A DNA stretch of 64,000 bases from Pseudomonas sp. Root562 (GCF_001427125.1 NZ_LMGK01000024.1:123692-187691); one strand, 5' to 3'; shown: positions 34,937 to 42,676, counted from the first letter of the stretch. The notes: generated by a model not told the origin, from the letters alone. Numbers and translations are program-made.

Positions 34937-36430
34937 ATGCCGCTCCGCTCGCCGCTGTATTCTCAACGCTGGTTGATACTCACGCTGATCGGGTTGCTGG
35001 GCGCAGGTTTCCTGGCCACGTCATTCCTCAGTTACTACGCCTCGCGGGCATCAATCCGCGACAACATCGTCAACACCGAACTGCCGCTGACTTCCGATAC
35101 GGTGTACTCGGAAATCCAGAAAGACCTTGTCAGACCGATCCTGATTTCCTCGATGATGTCCCGTGACACCTTCATGCGCGACTGGGTGGTCAACGGTGAA
35201 AAAGACACCGATCAAATGACCCGTTATCTCAACGAGGTCATGACCCACTACGGCGCCTACACCGCGTTTTTCGTCTCCAACACCAGCCTGACTTACTACC
35301 ACGCCAAAGGAGTGCTCAAGCAGGTCAAGGCCACCGAACCGCGAGATGCCTGGTATTTTCGGGTGCGTGACATGAAGGATCCCTACGAGATCAACGTCGA
35401 CCCGGACCTCGCCAACAAGGACAACCTGACCGTCTTCATCAACTACAAAGTCTACGACTACAACAACCGTTTCATCGGTGCCGCCGGTGTCGGGCTCACG
35501 GTCGATGCAGTAATAAAACTGATCGACAAGTACCAACAGCATTATCAGCGCAGTGTGTACTTCGTCGACACCTTTGGGCGGCTGGTACTCACCGGTGCCG
35601 AAGGGGGTCCGCAAGGCGCCCAGGCCGGGCAGCCTCTGGGCGAACTTGAAAGCATGAAAAACCTGGTCAGCCAGTTGCCCAAGCCCCACAGCGGCAGCTA
35701 CGAATATTCCGGCCAGGGCCAGGGCCATTTCCTCAACGTGCGGTTCATCCCGGAGCTGAACTGGTATTTGTTCGTCGACAAACTCGAAGACGGTGACCTC
35801 AGTGACATCCGTCGCTCGCTGTACCTCAACCTGCTGATTTGCCTGGTGGTCACCCTGAGCGTGCTGACCCTGCTCAACCGGGTGATCAAGCGCTATCAGA
35901 GCCGAATCCAGGCCCAGGCCACCCTAGACAGCCTGACCGAGTTGCCCAATCGACGAGGCTTCGATCTGCTGGCTGCACAAGCGATGCACGAAGCTCAGCG
36001 CGAACCGAAGCCGCTGACGACGTTGCTGCTGGATCTGGACCACTTCAAGGCACTGAACGACACCTACGGCCACCTTGCCGGCGATCAGGTGCTGATCGGC
36101 TTTGCGCGGGATCTGGAAAGCTGTCTGCGGCATTCCGACATTGTCTGCCGCTGGGGCGGTGAAGAATTCATCGTGATGCTCAAGGACACCGACGCTGAGA
36201 CGGGTCTGAAAATCGCCGAGAAAATTCGCCGGCACGTGGAACAGCAACGTTATGCCTACAACGGCAACGTGCTGCATCTGACAGTCAGCATCGGCCTGAC
36301 TACCCTGCAAGCCAACGACACCTTGCACACCCTGCTGTCGCGGGCCGATCATGCGATGTATCGGGCCAAACAAAGTGGCCGCAATCGAACCTGCGTGGAA
36401 AAGCCTCACCCCCGTTATGAACCAGCCTGA
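34937..36430 (+). CDS. Membrane-bound diguanylate cyclase with double-CACHE sensor
   Basis: 497 residues. TM1 near 12-34, periplasmic double-CACHE domain 35-295 (WYFRVRDMKDPYEINVDPD), TM2 near 300-320, GGDEF domain 335-490. The active site reads GGEEF at 407-411 and the inhibitory I-site RHSD at 398-401 is intact, so an active, product-inhibited c-di-GMP synthase is predicted. CACHE domains often bind amino or organic acids. The next gene overlaps its 3' end by 14 bases. Confidence 0.92.
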   Translation: MPLRSPLYSQRWLILTLIGLLGAGFLATSFLSYYASRASIRDNIVNTELPLTSDTVYSEIQKDLVRPILISSMMSRDTFMRDWVVNGEKDTDQMTRYLNEVMTHYGAYTAFFVSNTSLTYYHAKGVLKQVKATEPRDAWYFRVRDMKDPYEINVDPDLANKDNLTVFINYKVYDYNNRFIGAAGVGLTVDAVIKLIDKYQQHYQRSVYFVDTFGRLVLTGAEGGPQGAQAGQPLGELESMKNLVSQLPKPHSGSYEYSGQGQGHFLNVRFIPELNWYLFVDKLEDGDLSDIRRSLYLNLLICLVVTLSVLTLLNRVIKRYQSRIQAQATLDSLTELPNRRGFDLLAAQAMHEAQREPKPLTTLLLDLDHFKALNDTYGHLAGDQVLIGFARDLESCLRHSDIVCRWGGEEFIVMLKDTDAETGLKIAEKIRRHVEQQRYAYNGNVLHLTVSIGLTTLQANDTLHTLLSRADHAMYRAKQSGRNRTCVEKPHPRYEPA

Positions 36431-36635
36431 TCTGTGCCCCGCTTGCGGCGCCCCCAACGACTGCACCCTGGCCGATCCGCGAACTGCCGATCGGGCGTGT
36501 TGGTGTTATGGCGTCAGTATCGACCCGGCGGTGCTCCAGGCACTGCCGGCCGAACTGCGCAACGCTTCATGCCTGTGCCCGCGCTGCGCTGAGGTCGAGG
36601 CGCAGTTGCAAGCAGCAGTGCGGCCGATCGAGTAA
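36417..36635 (+). CDS. Small cysteine-rich CWC family protein
   Basis: 72 residues with eight Cys, beginning NQPDLCPACGAPNDC and including RACWCYG and CLCPRCAEVE. This matches the cysteine-rich CWC family, probably zinc-binding. The start overlaps the diguanylate cyclase gene by 14 bases, and rsuA begins 33 bases after the stop, so the three are likely cotranscribed. Biological role unknown. Confidence 0.8.
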   Translation: MNQPDLCPACGAPNDCTLADPRTADRACWCYGVSIDPAVLQALPAELRNASCLCPRCAEVEAQLQAAVRPIE

Positions 36636-36668
36636 GATGCGCGGCCCTTTTCTTGCCGACTTTCAAAC

Positions 36669-37361
36669 ATGCGCGTCGACCGTTTCCTCAGCAACCTGTC
36701 GTGCTTCAACCGTAAGCAAGTGCGCCTGTTGCTGGTGGAAAAACGCGTGCGGGTCGACGGAAAAGTCGTCAGCGATCCACACAGTGAGGTCCGTGAATTC
36801 AGCCGCGTTGAAGTCGACAATGACGTACTGCAAGCCGGTAAACCGTTGCGTCACTTCATGCTGCACAAGCCTGCCGGTTGCGTCAGCGCCACCCGCGACT
36901 CGCAACACCCGACCGTTCTCGACCTGATCCACGAGCCGGACAAAGACGAGCTGCACATTGCCGGGCGCCTGGACTACAACACCACCGGCCTGATGCTGAT
37001 CACCAACGACGGCAGCTGGTCACGACGCCTGACCCAACCGCAGACCAAACTGCCGAAGGTCTATTTCGTTGAAACCGAACAGGACATCGGCCCCGAATAC
37101 GCAATCAAATTCCACGAAGGCCTGTACTTCGCCTTCGAAAACCTCACCACCCAACCCGCCGAACTGGAGCTGCTCGCACCAAAGTGCGCACGCTTGAGCA
37201 TCGTCGAAGGCCGCTATCACCAAGTCAAGCGTATGTTCGGCCACTTCAACAACAAAGTGCTGCGCCTGCACCGCGAACGCATGGGCCCGCTGGCACTCGA
37301 CACCTCGCTAAAACCGGGCGAATACCGCGCTTTAAGCGCCGAAGAGATCCAATCGATCTAA
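36669..37361 (+). CDS. rsuA: 16S rRNA pseudouridine(516) synthase RsuA
   Basis: 230 residues. N-terminal S4-like RNA-binding domain (MRVDRFLSNLSCFNRKQ) and catalytic domain with D102 in GRLDYNTTGL. The C-terminal motif EGRYHQVKRMFGH is intact. Converts U516 in the 530 loop of 16S rRNA to pseudouridine. Confidence 0.93.
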   Translation: MRVDRFLSNLSCFNRKQVRLLLVEKRVRVDGKVVSDPHSEVREFSRVEVDNDVLQAGKPLRHFMLHKPAGCVSATRDSQHPTVLDLIHEPDKDELHIAGRLDYNTTGLMLITNDGSWSRRLTQPQTKLPKVYFVETEQDIGPEYAIKFHEGLYFAFENLTTQPAELELLAPKCARLSIVEGRYHQVKRMFGHFNNKVLRLHRERMGPLALDTSLKPGEYRALSAEEIQSI

Positions 37362-37674
37362 GCAGCCTACCGCTCAGCAGAAGTTGTCGAACAATTTACC
37401 AGCGGCACTTGCGCAAAGATGTGACCCCTGCTTGAATCAGGACGTCGGCCCGAATTGTGACCGACGAGTCACAACATACTTCTAAGAAACTTTTTGCCGG
37501 TAGGGACCCTTGGGTTCCGGCCTCACCCGGCAGACTGCCCGCCAATAACAATACCCGTCGACCGGACTGCACTGGATCGACATGGGCCTCCAAAATTCCA
37601 GGCATATGCCTACCTGTCACAAAGCTCGTGCAATCTCTTTTGCGCGCATACCCGCTTGCCAGGAGTCTTATGAC
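37362..37674. promoter_or_regulatory. Upstream region of phaG with a palindromic site
   Basis: 313 bases without a supported gene. At 37455-37474 there is a perfect dyad TTGTGAC-N6-GTCACAA, 200 bases ahead of phaG. It looks like a regulator site but the 8-base spacing between TGTGA and TCACA does not fit CRP/Vfr. phaG ribosome site AGGAG at 37661-37665. Confidence 0.5.
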
Positions 37675-38559
37675 ATGAGGCCAGAAATCGCTGTGCTGGA
37701 TATACAGGGTCAGTATCGGGTTTACACGGAGTTCTATCGCGCAGACGCCGCAGAGAAGACCATTATCTTGGTCAACGGCTCGATGGCCACGACTGCGTCG
37801 TTTGCACAAACCGTGAAAAACCTCCATCCGCAATTCAATGTGGTCTGCTACGACCAGCCCTACGCGGGCAAATCAAAAGCCCACAACCTGCATGAGAAAT
37901 TGCTGACCAAGGAAGTCGAAGGGCAGATCCTCCTGGAGCTGATCGACCACTTCGCCGCCGAACACGTGCTGTCGTTTTCCTGGGGTGGCGCCGCGACCCT
38001 CGTCGCCCTCGCCCAACGGCCACGGCGCATCGAAAAAGCCGTGATCAGCTCGTTCTCGCCGGAGATCAACGCGCACATGCTCGACTACCTCGAGCGCGGC
38101 GTGGATTACCTCGGCAGCCGCGATGGCGACCGGGTCGGCAACCTGGTCAACAGCACCATCGGCAAACACCTGCCGACGTTGTTCAAGCGCTTCAACTACC
38201 GGCACGTCAGCAGCCTGGCCGATCACGAATACGGGCAGATGCATTTCCACATCAGCGATCTGTTGCACAGCGACCGCCAGTGCTTTTTCAAAGCGGCAGA
38301 GAAAATCAATGTGCCGGTGCTGTTCATGAACGGCGAATGGGACGAATACACCGCCGCCGATGGCGCCCGGTTGTTCGCCAACCACGTGCAACACGCCACC
38401 TTCACCACCCTTGAGGCCACCGGCCACTTTCTCGACATGGAACACAAAGCTGCCTGCCGAGACAGCCGCAACGCACTGATTGGGTTCCTGAAGCCGGCGC
38501 AGCACGAAAGCCGACCGCGTTACCACTACGTCCAGGACCACCATGCATTGGCCATCTGA
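37675..38559 (+). CDS. phaG: (R)-3-hydroxyacyl-ACP thioesterase/transacylase PhaG
   Basis: 294 residues. The sequence closely follows P. putida PhaG as I remember it. Residues S102 (FSWGG), D223 (GEWDEYT) and H251 (TGHFLD) fall exactly at the published catalytic positions, and D60, H177 and H192 are also present. PhaG links fatty acid synthesis to medium-chain polyhydroxyalkanoate by releasing or transferring 3-hydroxyacyl groups from ACP. Asp182, part of an HX4D motif in PhaG, appears as Ala with Asp at 183. RhlA is a related alternative, but the length and N-terminus MRPEIAVLDIQGQYRVYTEF favour PhaG. Confidence 0.9.
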   Translation: MRPEIAVLDIQGQYRVYTEFYRADAAEKTIILVNGSMATTASFAQTVKNLHPQFNVVCYDQPYAGKSKAHNLHEKLLTKEVEGQILLELIDHFAAEHVLSFSWGGAATLVALAQRPRRIEKAVISSFSPEINAHMLDYLERGVDYLGSRDGDRVGNLVNSTIGKHLPTLFKRFNYRHVSSLADHEYGQMHFHISDLLHSDRQCFFKAAEKINVPVLFMNGEWDEYTAADGARLFANHVQHATFTTLEATGHFLDMEHKAACRDSRNALIGFLKPAQHESRPRYHYVQDHHALAI

Positions 38560-38570
38560 AACAGCGTCAT

Positions 38571-38611
38571 CGCGAGCAAGCCCGGTTCCGCAGGAACGAG
38601 GCTTGCCCGCG
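38571..38611. repeat. REP palindrome
   Basis: Arms CGCGAGCAAGCCCGGTTCC and GGAACGAGGCTTGCCCGCG, nearly complementary, directly after phaG; may serve as its terminator. Confidence 0.8.
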
Positions 38612-38717
38612 AATGACCGTCTCAGGTCCTTGTAGTGTTTCACCTGCGCTAAAGCCGTATCGCGCAAAGAAAAACTTCATTTCCACACGCACATCTGGTA
38701 CAAAGTCACCGCTCTGA

Positions 38718-38791
38718 GCGGGTGTCGTATAATGGCATTACTCCAGCTTCCCAAGCTGATAACGAGGGTTCGATTCCCTTCACCCGCTCCA
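38718..38791 (+). tRNA. tRNA-Gly (anticodon CCC)
   Basis: Acceptor arms GCGGGTG (38718-38724) and CACCCGC (38781-38787), T-arm GAGGGTTCGATTCCCTT, anticodon loop TTCCCAA with CCC at 38750-38752, and encoded CCA at 38789-38791. Closely resembles the E. coli glyU product. It is the left border of a toxin-antitoxin strip. Confidence 0.95.
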
Positions 38792-38844
38792 ATCGAATTT
38801 TTGGTCTCACGTTGAGAGGGTTTTGACGGGGGATGTAGAGACGG

Positions 38845-38875
38845 AAAAAACCGGTCCTTTGTGACCGGTTTTTTT
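38845..38875 (+). terminator. Terminator after tRNA-Gly
   Basis: Stem AAAACCGGTC / GACCGGTTTT with loop CTTTGT and a T-run. Part of a roughly 50-base segment (38824-38877) that recurs after higA. Confidence 0.85.
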
Positions 38876-39043
38876 GTGGACGCGATTTGGTTCGATTTTC
38901 CATAGACGGAAAATTAGCGTTTTTGCGCAAGATCTAAGTTTTGTTAACGTTTTTTTTGTCTTCTAAACGGATTTGGTCCGGAAATCAGAGATTGCATCTC
39001 TTTAAAGCGACGACTACCATCTCCCAAAACGGGAGGAAATGCA

Positions 39044-39346
39044 GTGCGTGTGATTGCGAAAGGGACATTGCGCGAGTTCTGGGAAAGCAGCTCAGCTTAT
39101 GCTGACTCCGAAACACCACTGGTTGAATGGTATCGGCACATGGAAAAGGCCGTTTACAGCACGCCGCAAGAAGTCAAAGCGGAGCTGAGGACAGCAAGCA
39201 TCCTCAAAGGTGGCAGGGTTGTATTCAACATCGGCGGAAATAAGTACCGGGTGATCATGGCAATTGATTACCAGCGTCAACTCGGTTTCATACGATTCGT
39301 TGGCACCCACGCCCAGTACGATCAGATCAATGCGGAGACCGTATGA
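39044..39346 (+). CDS. higB: HigB-type mRNA interferase toxin
   Basis: 100 residues from a GTG start at 39044, with GGGAGGAAA upstream. HigB_toxin family: VIAKGTLREFWE at the N-terminus, a central LKGGRVVFNIGGNKYRVIM core, and C-terminal FIRFVGTHAQYDQIN. HigB cleaves ribosome-bound mRNA. The stop overlaps the antitoxin start (ATGA), the toxin-first order typical of HigBA. Confidence 0.92.
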   Translation: MRVIAKGTLREFWESSSAYADSETPLVEWYRHMEKAVYSTPQEVKAELRTASILKGGRVVFNIGGNKYRVIMAIDYQRQLGFIRFVGTHAQYDQINAETV

Positions 39347-39705
39347 TGAACATTAAACCCATTCGCAGCCAAGAGGACCTGACCGCGGCATTTGCCCGCG
39401 TTGAGCAGCTATGGGGCGCGGAAGTAGGCTCGTCCGATGGCGATGAGCTGGAAATTCTTGCGCTGCTCATCGAAAAGTACGAAGACGAGCATTACCCGAT
39501 GCCGCCTTCCGATCCAATTGAGGCGATAAAATTTCGCATGGATCAGCAAGGCCTGACGCCTCGTGATCTGGAACCCTTCATCGGTACGAGCGGACGCGTG
39601 TCGGAAGTGCTGAATCGCAAGCGTAAACTGAGCCTGTCGATGATCAAGCGCCTTCATGACGGGTTGCGAATCCCTTATGAAAGTCTGCTTGCAGGTGTTG
39701 CGTGA
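39343..39705 (+). CDS. higA: HigA-type antitoxin (XRE domain)
   Basis: 120 residues. N-terminal toxin-binding helix region and C-terminal helix-turn-helix: DQQGLTPRDLEPFIGTSGRVSEVLNRKRKLSL (paraphrased core). Neutralises HigB and should repress the operon. A terminator follows 15 bases after the stop. Confidence 0.92.
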   Translation: MMNIKPIRSQEDLTAAFARVEQLWGAEVGSSDGDELEILALLIEKYEDEHYPMPPSDPIEAIKFRMDQQGLTPRDLEPFIGTSGRVSEVLNRKRKLSLSMIKRLHDGLRIPYESLLAGVA

Positions 39706-39720
39706 CAGGGGATGCAGCGC

Positions 39721-39752
39721 TCAAAACCGGTCCAAATGGCCGGTTTTTTTGT
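39721..39752 (+). terminator. Terminator after higBA
   Basis: Stem AAACCGG / CCGGTTT with T-run. The surrounding 39703-39752 aligns with 38824-38877 (shared GGGGATG, AAAACCGGTCC and CCGGTTTTTTTGT). Confidence 0.85.
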
Positions 39753-39958
39753 CTCTGGTTTCCCTGCGAGCGTGCCCGCAGTAAATCCTCGCAATACACA
39801 AAACACTTAAACCCAGCGTTGCATAATTCCCTTCCCGCAATGGCCTCTTAGACTCACCCTGTCGCCACACCGCCGAACCAGGAAGATTTGGTGGTTATAG
39901 TGTTGATTACTTCTTTTCAGTAGGTATAGCAACCACAAACACACCACAGGTAGGTGTT

Positions 39959-40138
39959 GTGAATAGCAGATTTTTGATAGGTCAGCTCGTTGCGGATGGC
40001 TGCTATCTGGTACGGATCAGGGGCAGTCATCATCACTTCAAGCGCCCGATCAAGCCGGGGTTGGTGACGGTTCCTCATGCGAAGAAAGATCTGCTCAAGA
40101 AAACGGCCATCAGTATTTTGCAACAGGCGCTGCTTTGA
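39959..40138 (+). CDS. hicA: HicA-type mRNA interferase toxin
   Basis: 59 residues from a GTG start at 39959 preceded by AGGTAGG. The protein starts VNSRFLIGQLVADG and carries the HicA double-stranded-RNA-binding fold with the catalytic His in RGSHHHFKRP and then GLVTVPHAKKDLLKKTA. Too short and with a non-ATG start, so easily missed. hicB starts 39 bases downstream. Confidence 0.88.
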   Translation: MNSRFLIGQLVADGCYLVRIRGSHHHFKRPIKPGLVTVPHAKKDLLKKTAISILQQALL

Positions 40139-40176
40139 TCGAACGGTAGGCGCCGAGTCCTCGGAGGACACTGAAC

Positions 40177-40584
40177 ATGCTTTACCCAATTGCCATCTCA
40201 ATGGGCAACGACGAACACGCGTGGGGCGTTGAAGTCCCCGACATTCCGGGCTGTTTTTCCGCCGGGGAAGATCTGGATGACGCGATGGCGATGGCACGCG
40301 AAGCCATCGAAGGTCATTTCGACATACTCGCCGAAGACGGTTCACCCATTCCGCCCGCCAATAAAGTGACCTTGCATGCAGCCGATCCGAAATACGCGGG
40401 GTGTGCGTGGGCGCTGGTGGATATTGACGTGACCAAGTACCTGGGCAAGGCACAGAAGCTGAACATCACTCTGCCAGGTTATCTGCTCAACCGGATTGAT
40501 GAATACGTGCTGCACCATCCGGAAGAGAAAAGCCGTTCGGGGTTTCTGGCGTCGGCAGCGCTCAAGGTGTTGCAGCAGGGCTGA
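40177..40584 (+). CDS. hicB: HicB-type antitoxin
   Basis: 135 residues. N-terminal HicB RNase-H-like domain (WGVEVPDIPGCFSAGEDLDDAMAMA) and a C-terminal ribbon-helix-helix-type DNA-binding part (LNITLPGYLLNRIDEYV). Neutralises HicA and likely autoregulates the pair. A terminator follows. Confidence 0.92.
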   Translation: MLYPIAISMGNDEHAWGVEVPDIPGCFSAGEDLDDAMAMAREAIEGHFDILAEDGSPIPPANKVTLHAADPKYAGCAWALVDIDVTKYLGKAQKLNITLPGYLLNRIDEYVLHHPEEKSRSGFLASAALKVLQQG

Positions 40585-40606
40585 GCTTGTTTCAGCGATG
40601 TATCGA

Positions 40607-40629
40607 CCGGCCCTAAGGGCCGTTTTTTT
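40607..40629 (+). terminator. Terminator after hicAB
   Basis: Stem CGGCCCT / AGGGCCG with a short loop followed by eight T residues. Confidence 0.88.
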
Positions 40630-40824
40630 TATGGGCGGGAGTTGCTGAAATCGTGCTTTGAGCAGGCGCTTGGCCGTCTGTTTTGCAGATAAAGCAACGT
40701 CCTACAATAGTCTGGGAAATGTCCGTACACTTGCGCATTGCTGTGCCTTTGTCATGAGACCTATAGTCGGTGCGCGCTCAAATGGCGTATCGGGTTTGGC
40801 GACTCGATGCAATGGCATAGAAAC

Positions 40825-40949
40825 CTCCGAGGCTTACTCGGAGCGTTTCTTACCGCACTTGGCTGCCTTTTTTTCGGTAGCTGTGCGTGGGAGACCTTCG
40901 GGTCTGCCGGTTTGCCATTGTCCGGTTCGCCAACCCGCGTACAGCTACC
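40825..40949 (+). ncRNA. Structured leader RNA upstream of a small Pseudomonas protein gene (candidate)
   Basis: Hairpin CTCCGAG-N5-CTCGGAG (40825-40843), then a T-run and a second structure: GGTAGCTGTGCGTGGG (40876-40891) pairs with CCCGCGTACAGCTACC (40934-40949) over 16 bp with two G-U pairs. Inside are GACC-TTCG-GGTC and a tandem near repeat CCGGTTTGCC / CCGGTTCGCC. It resembles a three-way junction, and the following gene starts 59 bases later. From memory, similar leaders precede small genes in other Pseudomonas. Function unknown. The hairpin plus T-run at 40825-40874 may also be a terminator-like element. Confidence 0.5.
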
Positions 40950-41008
40950 ACCCTTTTGTTTGGCGACGACAGAGTGGTAGGTCTTCCACCTACAATTGGT
41001 AATCACTC

Positions 41009-41278
41009 ATGAACGAATTTATGGCTTTAACCAGCAACGCCGACGACCTCCCCACCTTTTACGTCAATACCACCCAACCCTTGCACTCCCTGCTCAGCAG
41101 TGCCCGTTATCGAATCGGCGCTGTAACTCAGGTTCTCGAAAACCTCGCAATGCGCGGTGAGATCAGCACCGACTCAGTCATCCTCAGCGATTTCGCATTG
41201 TTGTGCTGCATACCTTTGCGCGATGGCTGCGATGTGTTGGATGTCATTGCCCGTCGAATGGATGCAGAACCCTCCTGA
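41009..41278 (+). CDS. Small helical protein, DUF3077-like, function unknown
   Basis: 89 residues; ATG at 41009 (a second in-frame Met at codon 5). Two amphipathic helices around PLHSLLSSARYRIGAVTQVLENLAM and DFALLCCIPLRDGCDVLDVIARRM (paraphrased). The pattern resembles the short DUF3077 proteins abundant in Pseudomonas, but the match is only by shape. Preceded by the structured leader at 40825-40949. Confidence 0.55.
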   Translation: MNEFMALTSNADDLPTFYVNTTQPLHSLLSSARYRIGAVTQVLENLAMRGEISTDSVILSDFALLCCIPLRDGCDVLDVIARRMDAEPS

Positions 41279-41290
41279 TTGCATAATGGC

Positions 41291-41362
41291 CCTGTGCAGG
41301 AGCCGGCTCGCTGGCGATAGCATCTTCACGATCGCCATCGCTGGCAAGCCAGCTCCCACAGG
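41291..41362. repeat. REP palindrome
   Basis: Outer CCTGTG / CACAGG with inner GGCTCGCTGGCGAT and ATCGCTGGCAAGCCAGC units, after the DUF3077-like gene. Confidence 0.8.
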
Positions 41363-41552
41363 TATTGTGCAGACCGGCTCCTACGAAGAGCGATTCAAGC
41401 ACCGATGATGATGTTGGTTCCGTGCAGCGCTGAAAGCCGCCCGTATATTTTGCGTAAGGATCTTCGTGCGCCAGTAAAGAAGGCGTAGCAAGGCGTTGAG
41501 ACCGTAAATGGATGTCTTATCCTCTGGGCTCACCCTTCGCATCGAGATCAGC

Positions 41553-41669
41553 ATGGAAAGTTCAGAGTTGGGGATCATGATCATTTCAATGATCGGGTTG
41601 TTCGGCTTTGCTTCATTTGTTTTTGAATACTTGAGCGCCAGGCGCTCAAGGAAAAGCAAACCGCAGTGA
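41553..41669 (+). CDS. Possible 38-residue membrane protein
   Basis: Frame ATG 41553 to TGA 41667-41669 would encode MESSELGIMIISMIGLFGF..., one hydrophobic helix of about 20 residues followed by SARRSRKSKPQ, a positive-inside tail. The ribosome site is weak. The 3' end is followed 18 bases later by a strong palindrome. The topology is coherent, but no family is recognised. A 92-residue frame on the opposite strand over the same bases lacks such features. Confidence 0.35.
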   Translation: MESSELGIMIISMIGLFGFASFVFEYLSARRSRKSKPQ

Positions 41670-41686
41670 TTTTCTCAGCGGTCAAA

Positions 41687-41717
41687 AATAGGGACAGATG
41701 ACTCATCTGTCCCTATT
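41687..41717. terminator. Perfect palindrome, bidirectional terminator or REP-like
   Basis: AAATAGGGACAGATG is mirrored by CATCTGTCCCTATTT around a 1-3 base centre. Located just before the 3' end of the methyltransferase gene. The GGGACAG/CTGTCCC core resembles palindromes seen near REP-associated transposases, but no transposase is nearby. Confidence 0.7.
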
Positions 41718-41722
41718 TCGCT

Positions 41723-42493
41723 TCAGCGCGTCGCCACCATGAACAACCGTGGAAACGGCAACAGCACCGATCCGTCGCTCAACGCCGGGTAGGCCTTTTC
41801 GATAGCTGTCTGATATTGCTTGAGGTATTGCGCCCGCTCGGCCTCATTCAGCGGCTCGAGAAACGGCCGCAAACCGCTGCCCTTGAACCACTCGACGACG
41901 CCCGAGGCGCCGCCCGCGAGTGGATGATGGTAGGTGGTGCGCCACACATCGACGCGGGTGCAGCAGGCTTTCAGTATCGAGTAGTAACCGCTTGCACTTT
42001 CAATGTCGGTTCGCTGGCCGGCGGCGTTCGCCAATTTGCCTGTCCATGGCCCATCAGCAGCCACTTCGCGCATCAAGCGGTGAGAGTGCTCATTGATATT
42101 GTCCGGCATCTGGATTGCCAGGCTGCCACCGGGTGCAAGTTTATTCACCAGCGAAGGCAGCAACGTGGCGTGATCAGGCACCCACTGCAGCACCGCGTTG
42201 GCGAAGATCACATCGAACGGCCCGTTGTCGTTCCAGGTGTCGATGTCGGCAACATCAAACCGCACGTTGGGCAGGCGCTTGCGTGCGGCCTCGATCATGT
42301 CGGCCGAACTGTCCAGCCCTCGCACCGTGGCACCGGCGAAGCGCTCCACCAGCAACTCGGTCGAGTTGCCCGGGCCGCAGCCGATATCGATGGCCGAACG
42401 CACGTCCCCGGCGGGAATCGCCGCCAGCAGGTCACGGGCCGGACGGGTGCGTTCATCTTCAAAAGCGACGTATTGTTTGGCGGACCAACTCAT
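41723..42493 (-). CDS. tam: Trans-aconitate 2-methyltransferase
   Basis: 256 residues. SAM-binding motif AIDIGCGPGNSTEL, then VRGLDSSADMIEAARKRLP and FDVIFANAVLQWVPDH. The segments match Tam, which methylates trans-aconitate formed from aconitate. The start at 42493 (MSWSAKQYVAFEDERTRPARDLL) is the family start; the long upstream open frame is not coding. Confidence 0.92.
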   Translation of the reverse strand: MSWSAKQYVAFEDERTRPARDLLAAIPAGDVRSAIDIGCGPGNSTELLVERFAGATVRGLDSSADMIEAARKRLPNVRFDVADIDTWNDNGPFDVIFANAVLQWVPDHATLLPSLVNKLAPGGSLAIQMPDNINEHSHRLMREVAADGPWTGKLANAAGQRTDIESASGYYSILKACCTRVDVWRTTYHHPLAGGASGVVEWFKGSGLRPFLEPLNEAERAQYLKQYQTAIEKAYPALSDGSVLLPFPRLFMVATR

Positions 42494-42676
42494 TGCGTTC
42501 TCCTGTCGGTGCGTTGTCATGATCAGAGTCGACAACCGGTTAGCTACGATACCGCGATGCGCGCTGCCAGTGGATGCAGAACTACGTTTTTCCAGTTGTA
42601 CGTCAACCCCGGCCGAATTTTCATCTGCCCCCCGATGTCTGAATTTCAGGTTCATCCTTAATAAGGAAACACGGCC

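Noticed and set aside
37455..37474. Possible CRP/Vfr site upstream of phaG
   Set aside because: TGTGA and TCACA are separated by eight bases instead of six, so it is recorded only as an unassigned palindrome.
38706..38930. 74-residue minus-strand frame containing VKGIEPSLSAWEAG
   Set aside because: It is the antisense of tRNA-Gly, a well-known false protein call in many genomes.
40738..40980. 80-residue frame with a hydrophobic start in the structured leader
   Set aside because: It spans the hairpins and the tandem repeat of the leader RNA, and its C-terminal half is just translation of those repeats.
41381..41659. 92-residue minus-strand frame
   Set aside because: No family, no ribosome site I could support, and it overlaps the more coherent small plus-strand frame.
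38700..41720. Prophage or integrative element beside tRNA-Gly
   Set aside because: No integrase, no repeat of the tRNA 3' end and no phage genes are visible within the window.
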